From a bacterium (lineage in GTDB: Bacteria; Desulfobacterota; Binatia; HRBIN30; CADEER01): a DNA stretch of 46,432 nucleotides. The notes below the pieces were generated by a model. That model was not told the DNA's origin and searched no databases. It saw only the letters and a program-made list of their open reading frames with translations. The stretch covers positions 1 to 46,432 of the forward strand of contig JAUIGL010000052.1 of NCBI GenBank assembly GCA_030430165.1, given 5' to 3'. Of the stretch, positions 37,145-43,227 are shown in pieces. The first letter of the stretch is position 1. Each line of letters begins with the position of its first letter. Made by a program: the position numbers and the translations under genes.

Positions 37145-37477
37145 GGCTTCATTCAGACACACTAGAGGACTCGAGACAGCTCGGATGAAGAGTGCTGACA
37201 CGAGAGTGCCCGCGGAGAACCACAGTAGCGACAGGTACAGCCCTAGTAGGTCCAGCGGGTGTTCGGCGAAAAGCGAAGTGACTCGACGGAATTGAAGCAA
37301 GGTCAGCACCATCGTAATCGCAGAGAGGCAGAATATTGGAACCCAAGCCGCCAGCAACGCCAGCCCGGCAGTGTTGGTATCGGACCCGCCGAACTTCAGC
37401 AGCATCGCAAGCGCGGCGACGAGAAACAGAGGCACAGCGCCCAAGCCCCGGTACCATTGAAGTAACATCCAACTCAT
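37139..37477 (-). CDS. Small membrane protein of unknown function
   Basis: 112 residues from ATG 37477. Three TM helices: VPLFLVAALAMLLKF, LALLAAWVPIFCLSAITMVLTLL and LLGLYLSLLWFSAGTLVSALFI. No recognisable family. ATG 37477 lies 2 bp after the attC core GTTAGAG (minus strand). If the next ATG (37465) is used, GAGGG of the core would sit at ribosome-binding distance. A single-gene cassette. Confidence 0.65.
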   Translation of the reverse strand: MSWMLLQWYRGLGAVPLFLVAALAMLLKFGGSDTNTAGLALLAAWVPIFCLSAITMVLTLLQFRRVTSLFAEHPLDLLGLYLSLLWFSAGTLVSALFIRAVSSPLVCLNEAF

Positions 37478-37479
37478 CC

Positions 37480-37541
37480 CTCTAACGTCCCTGCCGATCA
37501 GCCTCCGCCGCAAATTGTCGGCTGCAACGGCTCTCTAGAGA
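37480..37541 (-). other. attC site
   Basis: CTCTAAC at the left, then GTCCCTGCCGATCAGCC against GGCTGCAACGGCT. The right core has drifted to CTCTAGAG. The arm sequence CCTGCCG/CGGC is the same as in the other sites of the array. It overlaps the 3' end of the NfeD-like gene. Confidence 0.75.
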
Positions 37542-37701
37542 GCCCGGCAACATCAAGCACCAGCCCTCGAGCGGCTTCTACCTCGACCTCGGTACCGCGT
37601 GGGAACGCCTGCGTGCCCAGCGGTGCTCGGGCCCGCCACAGTTCACCGCGAAGCCTTACCGTTCCGATGGTCGATACGCAGTCTTTCGACTCCGCTTCCA
37701 A
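37498..37701 (-). CDS. NfeD C-terminal (OB-fold)-like small protein
   Basis: 67 residues from TTG 37701. GTVRLRGELWRARAPLG...FPRGTEVEVEAARGLVLDV matches the soluble OB-fold tail of NfeD-family membrane proteins (G-x-V-R-L-x-G-E-x-W-x-A). The TM and protease parts of NfeD are absent. The reading frame is open ~55 codons further upstream but has no ATG and no hydrophobic segment, so this is either a stand-alone OB protein or a 3' fragment. The stop lies inside the attC site. The remaining 37702-37922 shows no convincing gene. Confidence 0.5.
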   Translation of the reverse strand: MEAESKDCVSTIGTVRLRGELWRARAPLGTQAFPRGTEVEVEAARGLVLDVAGLSREPLQPTICGGG

Positions 37702-37922
37702 TTGCGCCCCTGCTTGGATGTACTGGAGTTGGTAGTTTCCGGACCGTGCGGAAAGCAGTAGCTGCAGCCGCCACGATCGTGCACATGGTCGATCCGGGCG
37801 GCCGCGGCCGATCCCATTTTGGTCGGCAGATTGCCGCTACCAAAGCGGCGCCGCAGCTTGCCCTCGCGATTCCTCTTGCCTACCTGCGGTGGCGCCAACA
37901 TCTCTCGAACCTATCCGTTGCT

Positions 37923-37990
37923 GTCCAACGTCCTGGTCGGTCACCTGCGGCCGCCCAACGCGGACGCCAGGTGCACCGACTTTGTGAGGG
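37923..37990 (-). other. attC site
   Basis: GTCCAAC at the left, arm GTCCTGGTCGGTCACCTGCGG, variable top CCGCCCAACGCGGACG, arm CCAGGTGCACCGACTTTGTGAGGG. CACCTG/CAGGTG and GTCGGT/ACCGAC pair. The right core GTGAGGG is one step from GTTAGGG. Confidence 0.85.
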
Positions 37991-37998
37991 GGCGATTC

Positions 37999-38394
37999 CT
38001 ACAAGCACCAATCCCCCCTACTGAATCCGAGCCCTCGCCCGAGAATACGACCCACGAAACTTTCGGGACGAAGGTACGCGAACAATAGAATCAACCACGA
38101 CCCGACGTAGATGGTGAAACCGGAGACAATGAGCGACCACCGGCGCTCCGCGTAGCTCAACGATACCGCCGACTCTCGCAACCAACATGGAAGCGCCGCG
38201 AAGACGGTCATCAGAAATAACACGATCGAAAACCCCCAGAACAGTCCCGTATCGATCCAAAACCGTTCGGTTCCTCGACAATCGAAGAAAACCACAGACA
38301 CAGCCAGGAGCGTCTTCAAGATCAAGCCGTAGCCGAACAACGCCAGCGCATAGAGCTGGAAGCGGTACGTAGCACCCAAGGTTTCGCCGGCCAT
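37999..38394 (-). CDS. Membrane protein of unknown function
   Basis: 131 residues, four TM helices: QLYALALFGYGLILKTLLAVSVVFF, TGLFWGFSIVLFLMTVFAAL, SLIVSGFTIYVGSWLILLFAYL, with a short amphipathic loop CWLRESAVSLSYAERRW. ATG 38394 lies ~12 bp after the attC core GTTGGGG on the minus strand; GGGGTGA may serve as the ribosome-binding site. No family recognised. One-gene cassette. Confidence 0.7.
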   Translation of the reverse strand: MAGETLGATYRFQLYALALFGYGLILKTLLAVSVVFFDCRGTERFWIDTGLFWGFSIVLFLMTVFAALPCWLRESAVSLSYAERRWSLIVSGFTIYVGSWLILLFAYLRPESFVGRILGRGLGFSRGDWCL

Positions 38395-38403
38395 CTGCGG
38401 TCA

Positions 38404-38464
38404 CCCCAACGTCCCTGCCGAGCACCTACGGCCTTCAGCCGCCACGAGCATCGGCATGGCGGGC
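38404..38464 (-). other. attC site, right arm degraded
   Basis: CCCCAAC at the left, GTCCCTGCCGAGCACCTACGGCC like its neighbours; on the right CGAGCATCGGCATGGCGGG keeps the ATCGGC arm but has lost the GTTRRRY core. From here to 38585 (120 bp) I see no gene. Confidence 0.6.
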
Positions 38465-38584
38465 AGCCCCGACTTTGGTTCTAGATACATGGTTGTCGAA
38501 CGACCCACCATCCAGGAGGTACGCCGAGCATCCGCCGGGCACTTCGAGAAAGGGCGCGCAGCGGCCTACGCCGATTCGCTAGGC

Positions 38585-38887
38585 CTACCCTTCGGTACGG
38601 CGTTTCCACAAGGCAGGGTCACGATGAAGATGGCTGACGCAGAAGATAACGATGCTGGATGTTTCAACACGGTAGAAGACACCGAAGGGAAATCGATGAA
38701 CGATCGCACGACGAACGTCACGGTGAACGACCTGGTACTGGAGAGGCGTCTCGGTTATCCGGTTGAGGACCGAATCCAATTCGGCGAGGAACTCGCGCCC
38801 AAGTCCGGGCCTCTGCAACTCGTACCACCGTGTGGCCGACCGAATGTCGACCTTTGCCGATCGCCGGACAACCAACCGGCGGTTCAC
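38585..38887 (-). CDS. RelE/ParE-type toxin
   Basis: 100 residues from GTG 38887. Typical ParE pattern: VVRRSAKVDIRSATRWYELQRPGLGREFLAELDSVLNRITETP, then RRAIVHRFPFGVFYRVETSSIVIFCVSHLHRDPALW. ParE toxins block DNA gyrase; RelE relatives cut mRNA. Key positions look intact (R-P-G-L-G, R-x-P-F-x-V-x-Y). GTGA overlap with the antitoxin stop shows translational coupling, antitoxin first. Confidence 0.9.
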   Translation of the reverse strand: MNRRLVVRRSAKVDIRSATRWYELQRPGLGREFLAELDSVLNRITETPLQYQVVHRDVRRAIVHRFPFGVFYRVETSSIVIFCVSHLHRDPALWKRRTEG

Positions 38888-39108
38888 AGCTTGCGTAGGA
38901 TTTCGTTGCGGACCTGATCCCAGGGTTCGACGTCATCGGGATTCGCTTCATGCTCGTCGATGCGTTCGTCGAGTAGCTGTCGCTGAGCATCGGAGAGGGG
39001 AAGATGCGAGGCCTCTTCAGCGATTTCGTCCCACATCTGCTGGACCAGGCGGATCTTCTCGGAAGCAGTCAACTTCCGAAAGGTCTCGAGAAGTGGCTCA
39101 GCGTTCAT
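38884..39108 (-). CDS. Addiction-module antitoxin (PF09720-like)
   Basis: 74 residues from ATG 39108 (MNAEPLLETFRKL). Pattern of the short helical antitoxins found with ParE: LTASEKIRLVQQMWDEIAEEASHLPLSDAQRQLLDERIDEHEANPDDVEPWDQV. The last part (L-D-x-R-x-x-x-x-x-x-x-P, then W) is the usual toxin-binding tail. Acts as antidote and weak repressor of its operon. The cassette holds both genes. Confidence 0.88.
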   Translation of the reverse strand: MNAEPLLETFRKLTASEKIRLVQQMWDEIAEEASHLPLSDAQRQLLDERIDEHEANPDDVEPWDQVRNEILRKL

Positions 39109-39153
39109 GATGGGATTGTACGCCCTCGATGAGCCCAGGTCCACTTCCTAGCG

Positions 39154-39213
39154 GGCTTACGTCCTGCCGATCACCTGCGGCCTACGGCTGTCAGGTGCAT
39201 CGGCTTGTTCCGC
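39154..39213 (-). other. attC site
   Basis: GGCTTAC at the left, arm GTCCTGCCGATCACCTGCGG, top CCTACGGCTG, arm TCAGGTGCATCGGCTTG, right core GTTCCGC. CCGATcACCTG pairs with CAGGTGcATCGG. It overlaps the 3' end of the SF0329-like gene. Confidence 0.9.
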
Positions 39214-39671
39214 GGTGTCGCGAGCTTGGACATGTGCGCAAGCCTGGACTCAATCACCCGATGAGCAGCTCGGTTTCGGGTCTTGCTCTTCAGGGCATCG
39301 AACCTCTTTGCCCCAACTCGGCGATCGGCAGCGCGGAGGATGTTCACCAGGCCCCAATGATCACCCTCGAAGTGTCTGGAGAGCAGGTGCTGCTTCGGAG
39401 TGTCGATGTACTCGCGAATCAAGCCGGATATCTCAGGTACGTCCGTTCCGTAGGGGTACCAATCTGGCGGCTTGCGACCGGGATGCGGACGACCAACGAA
39501 GTCGCGAGGGTAATCCCAGATGACCTCGTCTCCCAGGGTGATCCAGTATCGCGGAAGGTCCGTCGACCCACAGACAGAATCCATTCGATACCTGACACAA
39601 TGCAGTTGAAACCGCAGAGCCGGGTCGATCAGCCTGTAGACCTCTCTCTGCAACTTGCTCCAACGCTTCAT
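39171..39671 (-). CDS. SF0329-like family protein
   Basis: 166 residues from ATG 39671. MKRWSKLQREVYRLIDPALRFQLHCVRYRM and RYWITLGDEVIWDYP match the start of the SF0329 family of small uncharacterised enterobacterial-type proteins; helical remainder with LLSRHFEGDHWGLVNILRAADRRVGAKR. The C-terminal residues NKPMHLTAVGRR are read from the attC arm, a frequent trait of cassette proteins, and are probably not functional. ATG 39671 is preferred because upstream frames run into the attC on the other side. Confidence 0.75.
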   Translation of the reverse strand: MKRWSKLQREVYRLIDPALRFQLHCVRYRMDSVCGSTDLPRYWITLGDEVIWDYPRDFVGRPHPGRKPPDWYPYGTDVPEISGLIREYIDTPKQHLLSRHFEGDHWGLVNILRAADRRVGAKRFDALKSKTRNRAAHRVIESRLAHMSKLATPRNKPMHLTAVGRR

Positions 39672-39678
39672 GGGTTCA

Positions 39679-39748
39679 ATCCGACGCAGCCATCGTCGTT
39701 GCGAGTCAGCCACGGCTATCGGTCGTCGACTGCAACGGCTTGTCGCAC
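39679..39748 (-). other. attC site
   Basis: Left core ATCCGAC, right core GTCGCAC. Arms CGTTGCgAGTC and GACTGCAACG pair over ten bases with one extra base on one side, as expected of attC. The arm sequence differs from the CACCTGCGG type, pointing to a different origin for this cassette. Confidence 0.7.
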
Positions 39749-40164
39749 TCCAGGATTGGGTTCAGCACCTGGAGAATCGTCGCATGTCCCACCACCCGCC
39801 GAGCCCCCTCGCATACCTCAACCACCTGCCCGACCGAGAGGGATGCCGGATACTCATCCGGAGCGAGGAACTTCACCAAGGCTTCGGCCGTGGCTCCCGG
39901 CGCCACCTCGGTCGTGTCCAAGAAAAAGTGCATGGTCGACGTCAAGTAGTCGGGCAATATCCGATAGAGCGGTCGGTAGCTGTTTAGGGCAGGCACTTCC
40001 CTGCCGCCGTCTTCTCGCGCAACAAAGTCCACCCGGACCCATCGATCGTTAGCTCTGCTCGTCGAGCGGTCTAAGCGCTTCGGCGTTAATCTCCGCAGCG
40101 TGGTATGGCCCGTCCCCACTTCCATCGTCATGCGGCTGATCGAACTCCACCCAGTAGGAAACAC
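39706..40164 (-). CDS. EF-Tu domain 3-like single-domain protein
   Basis: Up to 152 residues; ATG 40164 or ATG 40128 are possible, but the recognisable domain starts only near RWVRVDFVAREDGGREVPALNSYRPLYRI. That, with DTTEVAPGATAEALVKFLAPDEYPASLSVGQVVEVCEGARRVVGHATILQVLN, follows the C-terminal beta-barrel of EF-Tu (F-x-x-x-E-G-G-R, Y-R-P, P-G, L-x-x-P, E-G-x-R-x-V-G-x-G). No GTPase domain exists here. The function of such stand-alone barrels is unknown; they might bind ligands of EF-Tu. Residues CDKPLQS are read from attC. The N-terminus overlaps the neighbouring pseudogene in another frame. Confidence 0.7.
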   Translation of the reverse strand: MFPTGWSSISRMTMEVGTGHTTLRRLTPKRLDRSTSRANDRWVRVDFVAREDGGREVPALNSYRPLYRILPDYLTSTMHFFLDTTEVAPGATAEALVKFLAPDEYPASLSVGQVVEVCEGARRVVGHATILQVLNPILECDKPLQSTTDSRG

Positions 40165-40333
40165 TCAAACCCTCTCGACCATCGAAAGTTCATCGACAGC
40201 CGTCCCATTCTTGAGGCCCGCTGAGCTTGAGAATGGATGGATCCGGCAGCTGCACGGTCCCGAGGATTCCATCTTCGAACTCCAAGTGCCCCTCGATTCG
40301 TACGCGATCTCCGACTTCAAAACTGCCAGTCAT
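40049..40333 (-). pseudogene. Small cassette gene split by an in-frame TGA
   Basis: ATG 40333 to TAA 40049 is 95 codons in one frame, interrupted only by TGA at 40190-40192 (codon 48). Before it: GSFEVGDRVRIEGHLEFEDG and GTVQLPDPSILKLSG..EWDGCR. After it: TFDGREGLSVSYWVEFDQPHDD and GDGPYHAAEINAEALRPLDE. Both halves read as one SH3-like beta protein (G-D-x-V-R-I...Y-W-V-E-F...D-G-D-G-P-Y), a form I associate with small cassette proteins. Nonsense mutation or sequencing error. It sits upstream of the EF-Tu-like gene, perhaps as a two-gene cassette. Confidence 0.65.
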
Positions 40334-40338
40334 CGTCT

Positions 40339-40402
40339 GGCTTGCGGTCCTTCGCGTCAGCGGCCGCGCGTCGCGCGGTCGGCCTGCACGCGCTTGTTAG
40401 AT
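40339..40402 (-). other. attC site
   Basis: Left core GGCTTGC, arm GGTCCTTCGCGTCAGC, inner hairpin GGCCGCGCGTCGCGCGGTC, arm GGCCTGCACGCGCTT, right core GTTAGAT. The GCG(T)/CGCG arm type recurs at 40970 and 41545. Confidence 0.88.
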
Positions 40403-40423
40403 CTCCGCGACGCTGCTGGTACT

Positions 40424-40627
40424 TCAACTGCTCGCCGAACGCTTGGCCGCCACTTCACGCAATGCATCATTGACGCCTTCCGCCGTCTCGAAGCACTCGG
40501 CAACATCGGGATCCAGCACCACTACGTTGGTCCCTTCCGCGTATTTGGCAGCATACTTCCCGCGAGTTCCGCCAGAGATGTCGTACTCGGACCGCATTGG
40601 TTCGCGCTTTTCGTCAACCTTGCTCAT
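40424..40627 (-). CDS. Small antitoxin-like conserved protein
   Basis: 67 residues; a second ATG at 40597 gives MRSEYDISGG, the usual start of this family. SEYDISGGTRGKYAAKYAEGTNVVVLDPDVAECFETAEGVNDALREVA is a very common small protein with EYDFS-x-G-x-R-G-K-Y and N-V-V-V-L-D-P-D-V. The NDALR end resembles the ribbon-helix-helix type of antitoxins. No toxin gene lies next to it. Role uncertain. Confidence 0.7.
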   Translation of the reverse strand: MSKVDEKREPMRSEYDISGGTRGKYAAKYAEGTNVVVLDPDVAECFETAEGVNDALREVAAKRSASS

Positions 40628-40677
40628 ACTCGGTCCGCTCCCGCCGTCAGCCGCCGGTCTGCACCAGCTTGCTAGAC
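40626..40677 (-). other. attC site, compact
   Basis: Right core GCTAGAC, arms CGGTCCGCTCCCGCCGTCAGCC and GGTCTGCACCAGCTT. The left core (ATACTCG) is weak and touches the start codon of the left gene. The right-hand gene's stop (40672-40674) lies in the right core. Confidence 0.6.
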
Positions 40678-40956
40678 GGCTGATCGTTCAAATTCATCCC
40701 CACATCTAAACACCGAGCGGGAAAAGCGGCGCACGCGGCCAAACGCTCGGAGCTCCTGCATTGTAGCCTCGTGCATATAGCGCCTGGGATTTCCACACAT
40801 CCAGCAAGAGCACGGCGTTCGTGTCGCCACCAGAAGCCCCAAGATGCGCCCGGGAAAATCACTCGTTCGAGCCCATCCGTCGTAGTAGCTCACGACCTTA
40901 CGCTTGATCCGCGCACTGTGCATTCTACGAAGTGCGCGACTGCTCCGGTGCTCCAT
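40672..40956 (-). CDS. Small Cys-motif protein of unknown function (CSCWMCGNPR family)
   Basis: 94 residues from ATG 40956, or 83 from ATG 40923 (MHSARIKRKVV). The core ARIKRKVVSYYDGW, CSCWMCGNPRRY and EATMQELRAFG is highly typical of a small, widely distributed bacterial family. C-x-C-x-x-C suggests metal binding or a redox site, but no function is established to my knowledge. The last ~15 residues are variable. Confidence 0.75.
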   Translation of the reverse strand: MEHRSSRALRRMHSARIKRKVVSYYDGWARTSDFPGRILGLLVATRTPCSCWMCGNPRRYMHEATMQELRAFGRVRRFSRSVFRCGDEFERSAV

Positions 40957-40969
40957 AGTTATCTCGATC

Positions 40970-41032
40970 GTATAACGTCCTTCGCGTCAGCGGCCGGGCT
41001 TTGCCCGGTCCGTTCTCACGCGATTGTCAGGC
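40970..41032 (-). other. attC site
   Basis: Left core GTATAAC, arm GTCCTTCGCGTCAGCGG, inner hairpin CCGGGCTTTGCCCGG, arm TCCGTTCTCACGCGA, right core GTCAGGC. The antitoxin's TGA is in the right core. Confidence 0.88.
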
Positions 41033-41230
41033 GGCACGGTGCTTCGCGATCAGTTCTCGGATGGCGGGTACCAGATCGGTCGGAACCTCCATGACAGTCT
41101 GCCCCGATGCCTCAAACGCGGCTTCGTCCTCCGCGACAGCTTCAACCTCGGACTGCGACTCATAGTGCTCCAGAACGCTCCGCACACGCGATTCGTCCCA
41201 ACCTTTAGGGAACTCACCTCGTTTCTTCAT
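41027..41230 (-). CDS. Antitoxin-like protein paired with BrnT/DUF4258-like toxin
   Basis: 67 residues: KKRGEFPKGWDESRVRSVLEHYESQSEVEAVAEDEAAFEASGQTVMEVPTDLVPAIRELIAKHRAA. The FPxGWDExRVRxVLxHYE...DEAAFE pattern is a small conserved family commonly following a DUF4258-type toxin. It overlaps the upstream toxin by ATGA (41227-41230). The order is toxin then antitoxin, as in BrnTA. Probably neutralises the toxin and represses the pair, though no promoter lies in the cassette itself. Confidence 0.8.
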   Translation of the reverse strand: MKKRGEFPKGWDESRVRSVLEHYESQSEVEAVAEDEAAFEASGQTVMEVPTDLVPAIRELIAKHRAA

Positions 41231-41514
41231 CGCTTGCCCTTCTTCCGAAGACGCCTACGGTATGCCAGCAGGGGTTTACCAACCAAGTCGTACGCCGTGA
41301 TCACGAATACACTGTCCGGCTCAGGATCGGCAGCATAGATTTCGGGCAGATAACGACCGTTTCCAGTTCTTCCGATCGCCACACGGGAGCCATCGCGGCC
41401 GGGCCTATCCTCGCCCGGACTGGAGAGAACCTCCTCCACCTCATCCTCGGTCACGTTGTGGCCGTAGACATGCGGTTCGTTGGTCTCAGGATCCCGATAG
41501 AACCGCAATCTCAT
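41227..41514 (-). CDS. BrnT/DUF4258-like toxin candidate
   Basis: 95 residues from ATG 41514. RFYRDPETNEPHVYGHNVTEDEVEEVLSSPGEDRPGRDGSRVAIGRTGNGRYLPEIYA then SVFVITAYDLVGKPLLAYRRRLRKKGK: the H-x-x-x-x-x-E-V-x-x-V-L helix, G-R-T-x-x-G-R-Y-L turn and VITAYDL strand match the RelE-like fold of BrnT and DUF4258 proteins. Likely an RNase toxin. A longer in-frame extension to 41862 includes the attC and is discarded. Confidence 0.78.
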   Translation of the reverse strand: MRLRFYRDPETNEPHVYGHNVTEDEVEEVLSSPGEDRPGRDGSRVAIGRTGNGRYLPEIYAADPEPDSVFVITAYDLVGKPLLAYRRRLRKKGKR

Positions 41515-41544
41515 TGAGGCAGCATAACGACCTTGGGGACGTCT

Positions 41545-41604
41545 GCATAACGTTCTTCGCGTCAGCCGCAGCCGCAGGCCGTCGGTTGCACGCGAGTGTT
41601 GGGG
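41545..41604 (-). other. attC site
   Basis: Left core GCATAAC, arm GTTCTTCGCGTCAGCCG, top CAGCCGCAGG, arm CCGTCGGTTGCACGCGAGT, right core GTTGGGG. Same CGCG arm type as 40339 and 40970. Confidence 0.85.
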
Positions 41605-41605
41605 C

Positions 41606-41902
41606 TCATCCGTAGCGCCGCCATTTCCAGTAGCCCGGCTTGCGACAATGATGCATGACAGCCAACACAAGAATCCGTTCCGACTGGCGGCGATAGACAA
41701 TACTGTACGGGAACCCTGCCACGGCGCGCCTGCGATCGCGCTTCCCGAACGGTGAACCGGCGTCGGGAGTCTCCTCCGCTCGCTGCGTACTCTGCTCGAC
41801 GAGCCGTAGGAAGCGAAGCCCCAATCCTGGCGTCTCTCGCTCTTAGAACTGTGCCGCCTCAATCATCTCGGCCGTCGCCCGCCGTTGGAAATAGACTGTC
41901 AC
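41606..41902 (-). pseudogene. ParE-type toxin with in-frame TAA
   Basis: GTG 41902 to TAG 41606 is one open frame of 99 codons except for TAA at 41843-41845 (codon 20). Before it: TVYFQRRATAEMIEAAQF; after it: ERETPGLGLRFLRLVEQS, then RRAVAGFPYSIVYRRQSERILVLAVMHHCRKPGYW. ParE proteins have Tyr at that place (Q-F-Y-E-x-x-x-P-G-L-G), so TAT/TAC to TAA is the likely change. The GTGA overlap with the intact antitoxin (41899-41902) is kept. Confidence 0.85.
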
Positions 41903-42129
41903 TTCAGCGCGGCACGGGCCCGCTCGAATGCCACAGTCGCGCTCTCAGCGACCGACGGGTCAGCTTGGACTTCCCGGTAGCGACGTTCCGCCTCTTCAAC
42001 CCACGCGACTTCTATCTCTTCGGGAACCTCTTGATCCAAGCTCGTCAGCAGTTCGCTCACGAGCCGAGCACGTTCAGTCGCAGTGAGGGAAAGAGCCTGA
42101 GCAGTAACATCCTCAGCCTTTGATGCCAT
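41899..42129 (-). CDS. Addiction-module antitoxin (PF09720-like)
   Basis: 76 residues. KAEDVTAQALSLTATERARLVSELLTSLDQEVPEEIEVAWVEEAERRYREVQADPSVAESATVAFERARAALK is a full-length member of the helical antitoxins paired with ParE. GGAGG lies 7 nt before ATG 42129. Its own toxin is broken by a stop codon (41843-41845), so it is an orphan in effect. Between 42130 and 42171 nothing else is seen. Confidence 0.88.
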   Translation of the reverse strand: MASKAEDVTAQALSLTATERARLVSELLTSLDQEVPEEIEVAWVEEAERRYREVQADPSVAESATVAFERARAALK

Positions 42130-42171
42130 CTGAACCTCCAGCGAAAGACAATTAGCACGGGCCCGCTGGTA

Positions 42172-42304
42172 GCCCTAGCGGATCGGTTGTGAGCGGCGCG
42201 GCCCGCCGCAGGCGTGGGCCGCTCGAGAAACTTTCAATGCAAAGCAGCATAGCCCTTGCATACGCCCAAGGGTGGCCGCGACCGTCTCCAACAACTTGTC
42301 AGGC
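42172..42304 (-). other. Long attC-like site
   Basis: Left end GCCCTAGCG, right core GTCAGGC after CAACAACTT. Inside are the hairpin GAGCGGC...GCCGCTC and a second pairing TTGCAT/ATGCAA. About 133 bp, twice the neighbours' length, in the range of VCR-like long sites. Could also be two fused partial sites. Confidence 0.5.
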
Positions 42305-42910
42305 GGCGAGCGAGGCGAGGGATCGCTGCAGGTTGTTCCTGGCGCCTGCTTCGAGCTGCTCGTAGAAGTGCTCGGTGTGGTAGAGCCTCGGGCGATCTGC
42401 AAACTGCGAGAGAATCTTGGCCCGGGCCGCGCGGTACACGTCTTGGGAAACCCACTCGTATTCTTGGCGCACTTGATCCTCGTACTGCTGGAAGCGGCTA
42501 CCCGGCGCCCCCAGGATGGACAAGTCAACGTCGAGCAGGAGCCGCTGGTCATCGTCGGATGGCACACCAGTATGTGCCGTAACGAGAATATGACTCACGA
42601 TGACCTCGACACGCTCAGCACCGAGGCAAGCCAACGCTCTGCTTGCCCAGGCGGCGCTCTTGGCTTCACTATCGGATGCCTTGGTGTCGTAAACAGCGTC
42701 GTGGAACCACAGAGCTAGCTCAAGCAGCCCGGAGCTTTCGGGGGTTACGGGCGAGGCGTCCAGATGCCCGAAACACTCGGTGAGATGCTCGGTCGTGTGA
42801 TACGCGCGATGAGGCTCGCCGTACGCCTCGAGCAGCTCGTCGATGAGCCCGTCCGGCGCTGATGCACCCACGAGTTGCCAGGTTCTTCGCCAACGAGACT
42901 GAAGATCCAC
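42299..42910 (-). CDS. HD-domain metal-dependent phosphohydrolase (COG4339-like)
   Basis: 203 residues from GTG 42910. YGEPHRAYHTTEHLTECF gives the first metal His pair, LALWFHDAVYDTKASDSEAKSAAWA the H-D motif, VIVSHILVTAHTG and LLLDVDLSILG the later His/Asp. This is the compact predicted HD hydrolase family found in many cassette arrays. The substrate is unknown, probably a nucleotide. The stop is in the attC core. Length fits the family. Confidence 0.88.
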   Translation of the reverse strand: MDLQSRWRRTWQLVGASAPDGLIDELLEAYGEPHRAYHTTEHLTECFGHLDASPVTPESSGLLELALWFHDAVYDTKASDSEAKSAAWASRALACLGAERVEVIVSHILVTAHTGVPSDDDQRLLLDVDLSILGAPGSRFQQYEDQVRQEYEWVSQDVYRAARAKILSQFADRPRLYHTEHFYEQLEAGARNNLQRSLASLAA

Positions 42911-42923
42911 GGTAGCCTTGTCC

Positions 42924-42988
42924 GCCTAACGACCTGCCGATACCTGCGGCCGCCGCAGGCGGACGTCAGGTGCAAAAACTTGTTCGGC
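42924..42988 (-). other. attC site
   Basis: Left core GCCTAAC, arm GACCTGCCGATACCTGCGG, top CCGCCGCAGGCGGACG, arm TCAGGTGCAAAAACTT, right core GTTCGGC. Same CACCTGCGG family as 46268. Confidence 0.88.
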
Positions 42989-42991
42989 CGG

Positions 42992-43078
42992 TCACTCCGC
43001 GTGACTTGCGGCGTCGAGGGCGAGGTACGTGATGAGACCGGCGGCTGCAACCAGTACGAGTGCGACGAGGATGGCCAT
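42992..43078 (-). CDS. Single-TM micropeptide candidate
   Basis: 28 residues from ATG 43078: AILVALVLVAAAGLITYLAL is one clean TM helix followed by DAASHAE. It begins 2 bp after the stop of the truncated ParE gene and ends 4 bp past the attC core. Too short for certainty; it may be the remnant of a second cassette or a real small membrane peptide. Confidence 0.4.
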   Translation of the reverse strand: MAILVALVLVAAAGLITYLALDAASHAE

Positions 43079-43080
43079 AT

Positions 43081-43227
43081 CTACAGATCCTCCAATTTGG
43101 CGCCCTCCTTGCGAAGGCCGTTGCTGCCTGACTTCTCGTGTCGAGCCACACCCGGATCGTGCTCAGCGTAGTAAGCGATTGCCGCTTCGTATTCCGCCAG
43201 CGCCTCCGGGTGGAACTCATAGTTCAT
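43081..43227 (-). pseudogene. Truncated ParE-type toxin
   Basis: 48 codons from ATG 43227: NYEFHPEALAEYEAAIAYYAEHDPGVAR is the ParE N-terminal helix pair, but it then diverges into HEKSGSNGLRKEGAKLED and stops. The second half with the active strand residues is missing. ATGA overlap with the antitoxin at 43224-43227 is preserved. The foreign tail suggests recombination or deletion rather than a point mutation. Confidence 0.7.

Noticed and set aside
38456-38917. 153-codon plus-strand ORF over the ParE gene
   Set aside because: Antisense of a clear ParE toxin and the start of its antitoxin overlap; no domain.
40100-40675. 191-codon plus-strand ORF
   Set aside because: Crosses two attC sites and opposes minus-strand cassette genes; no recognisable domain.
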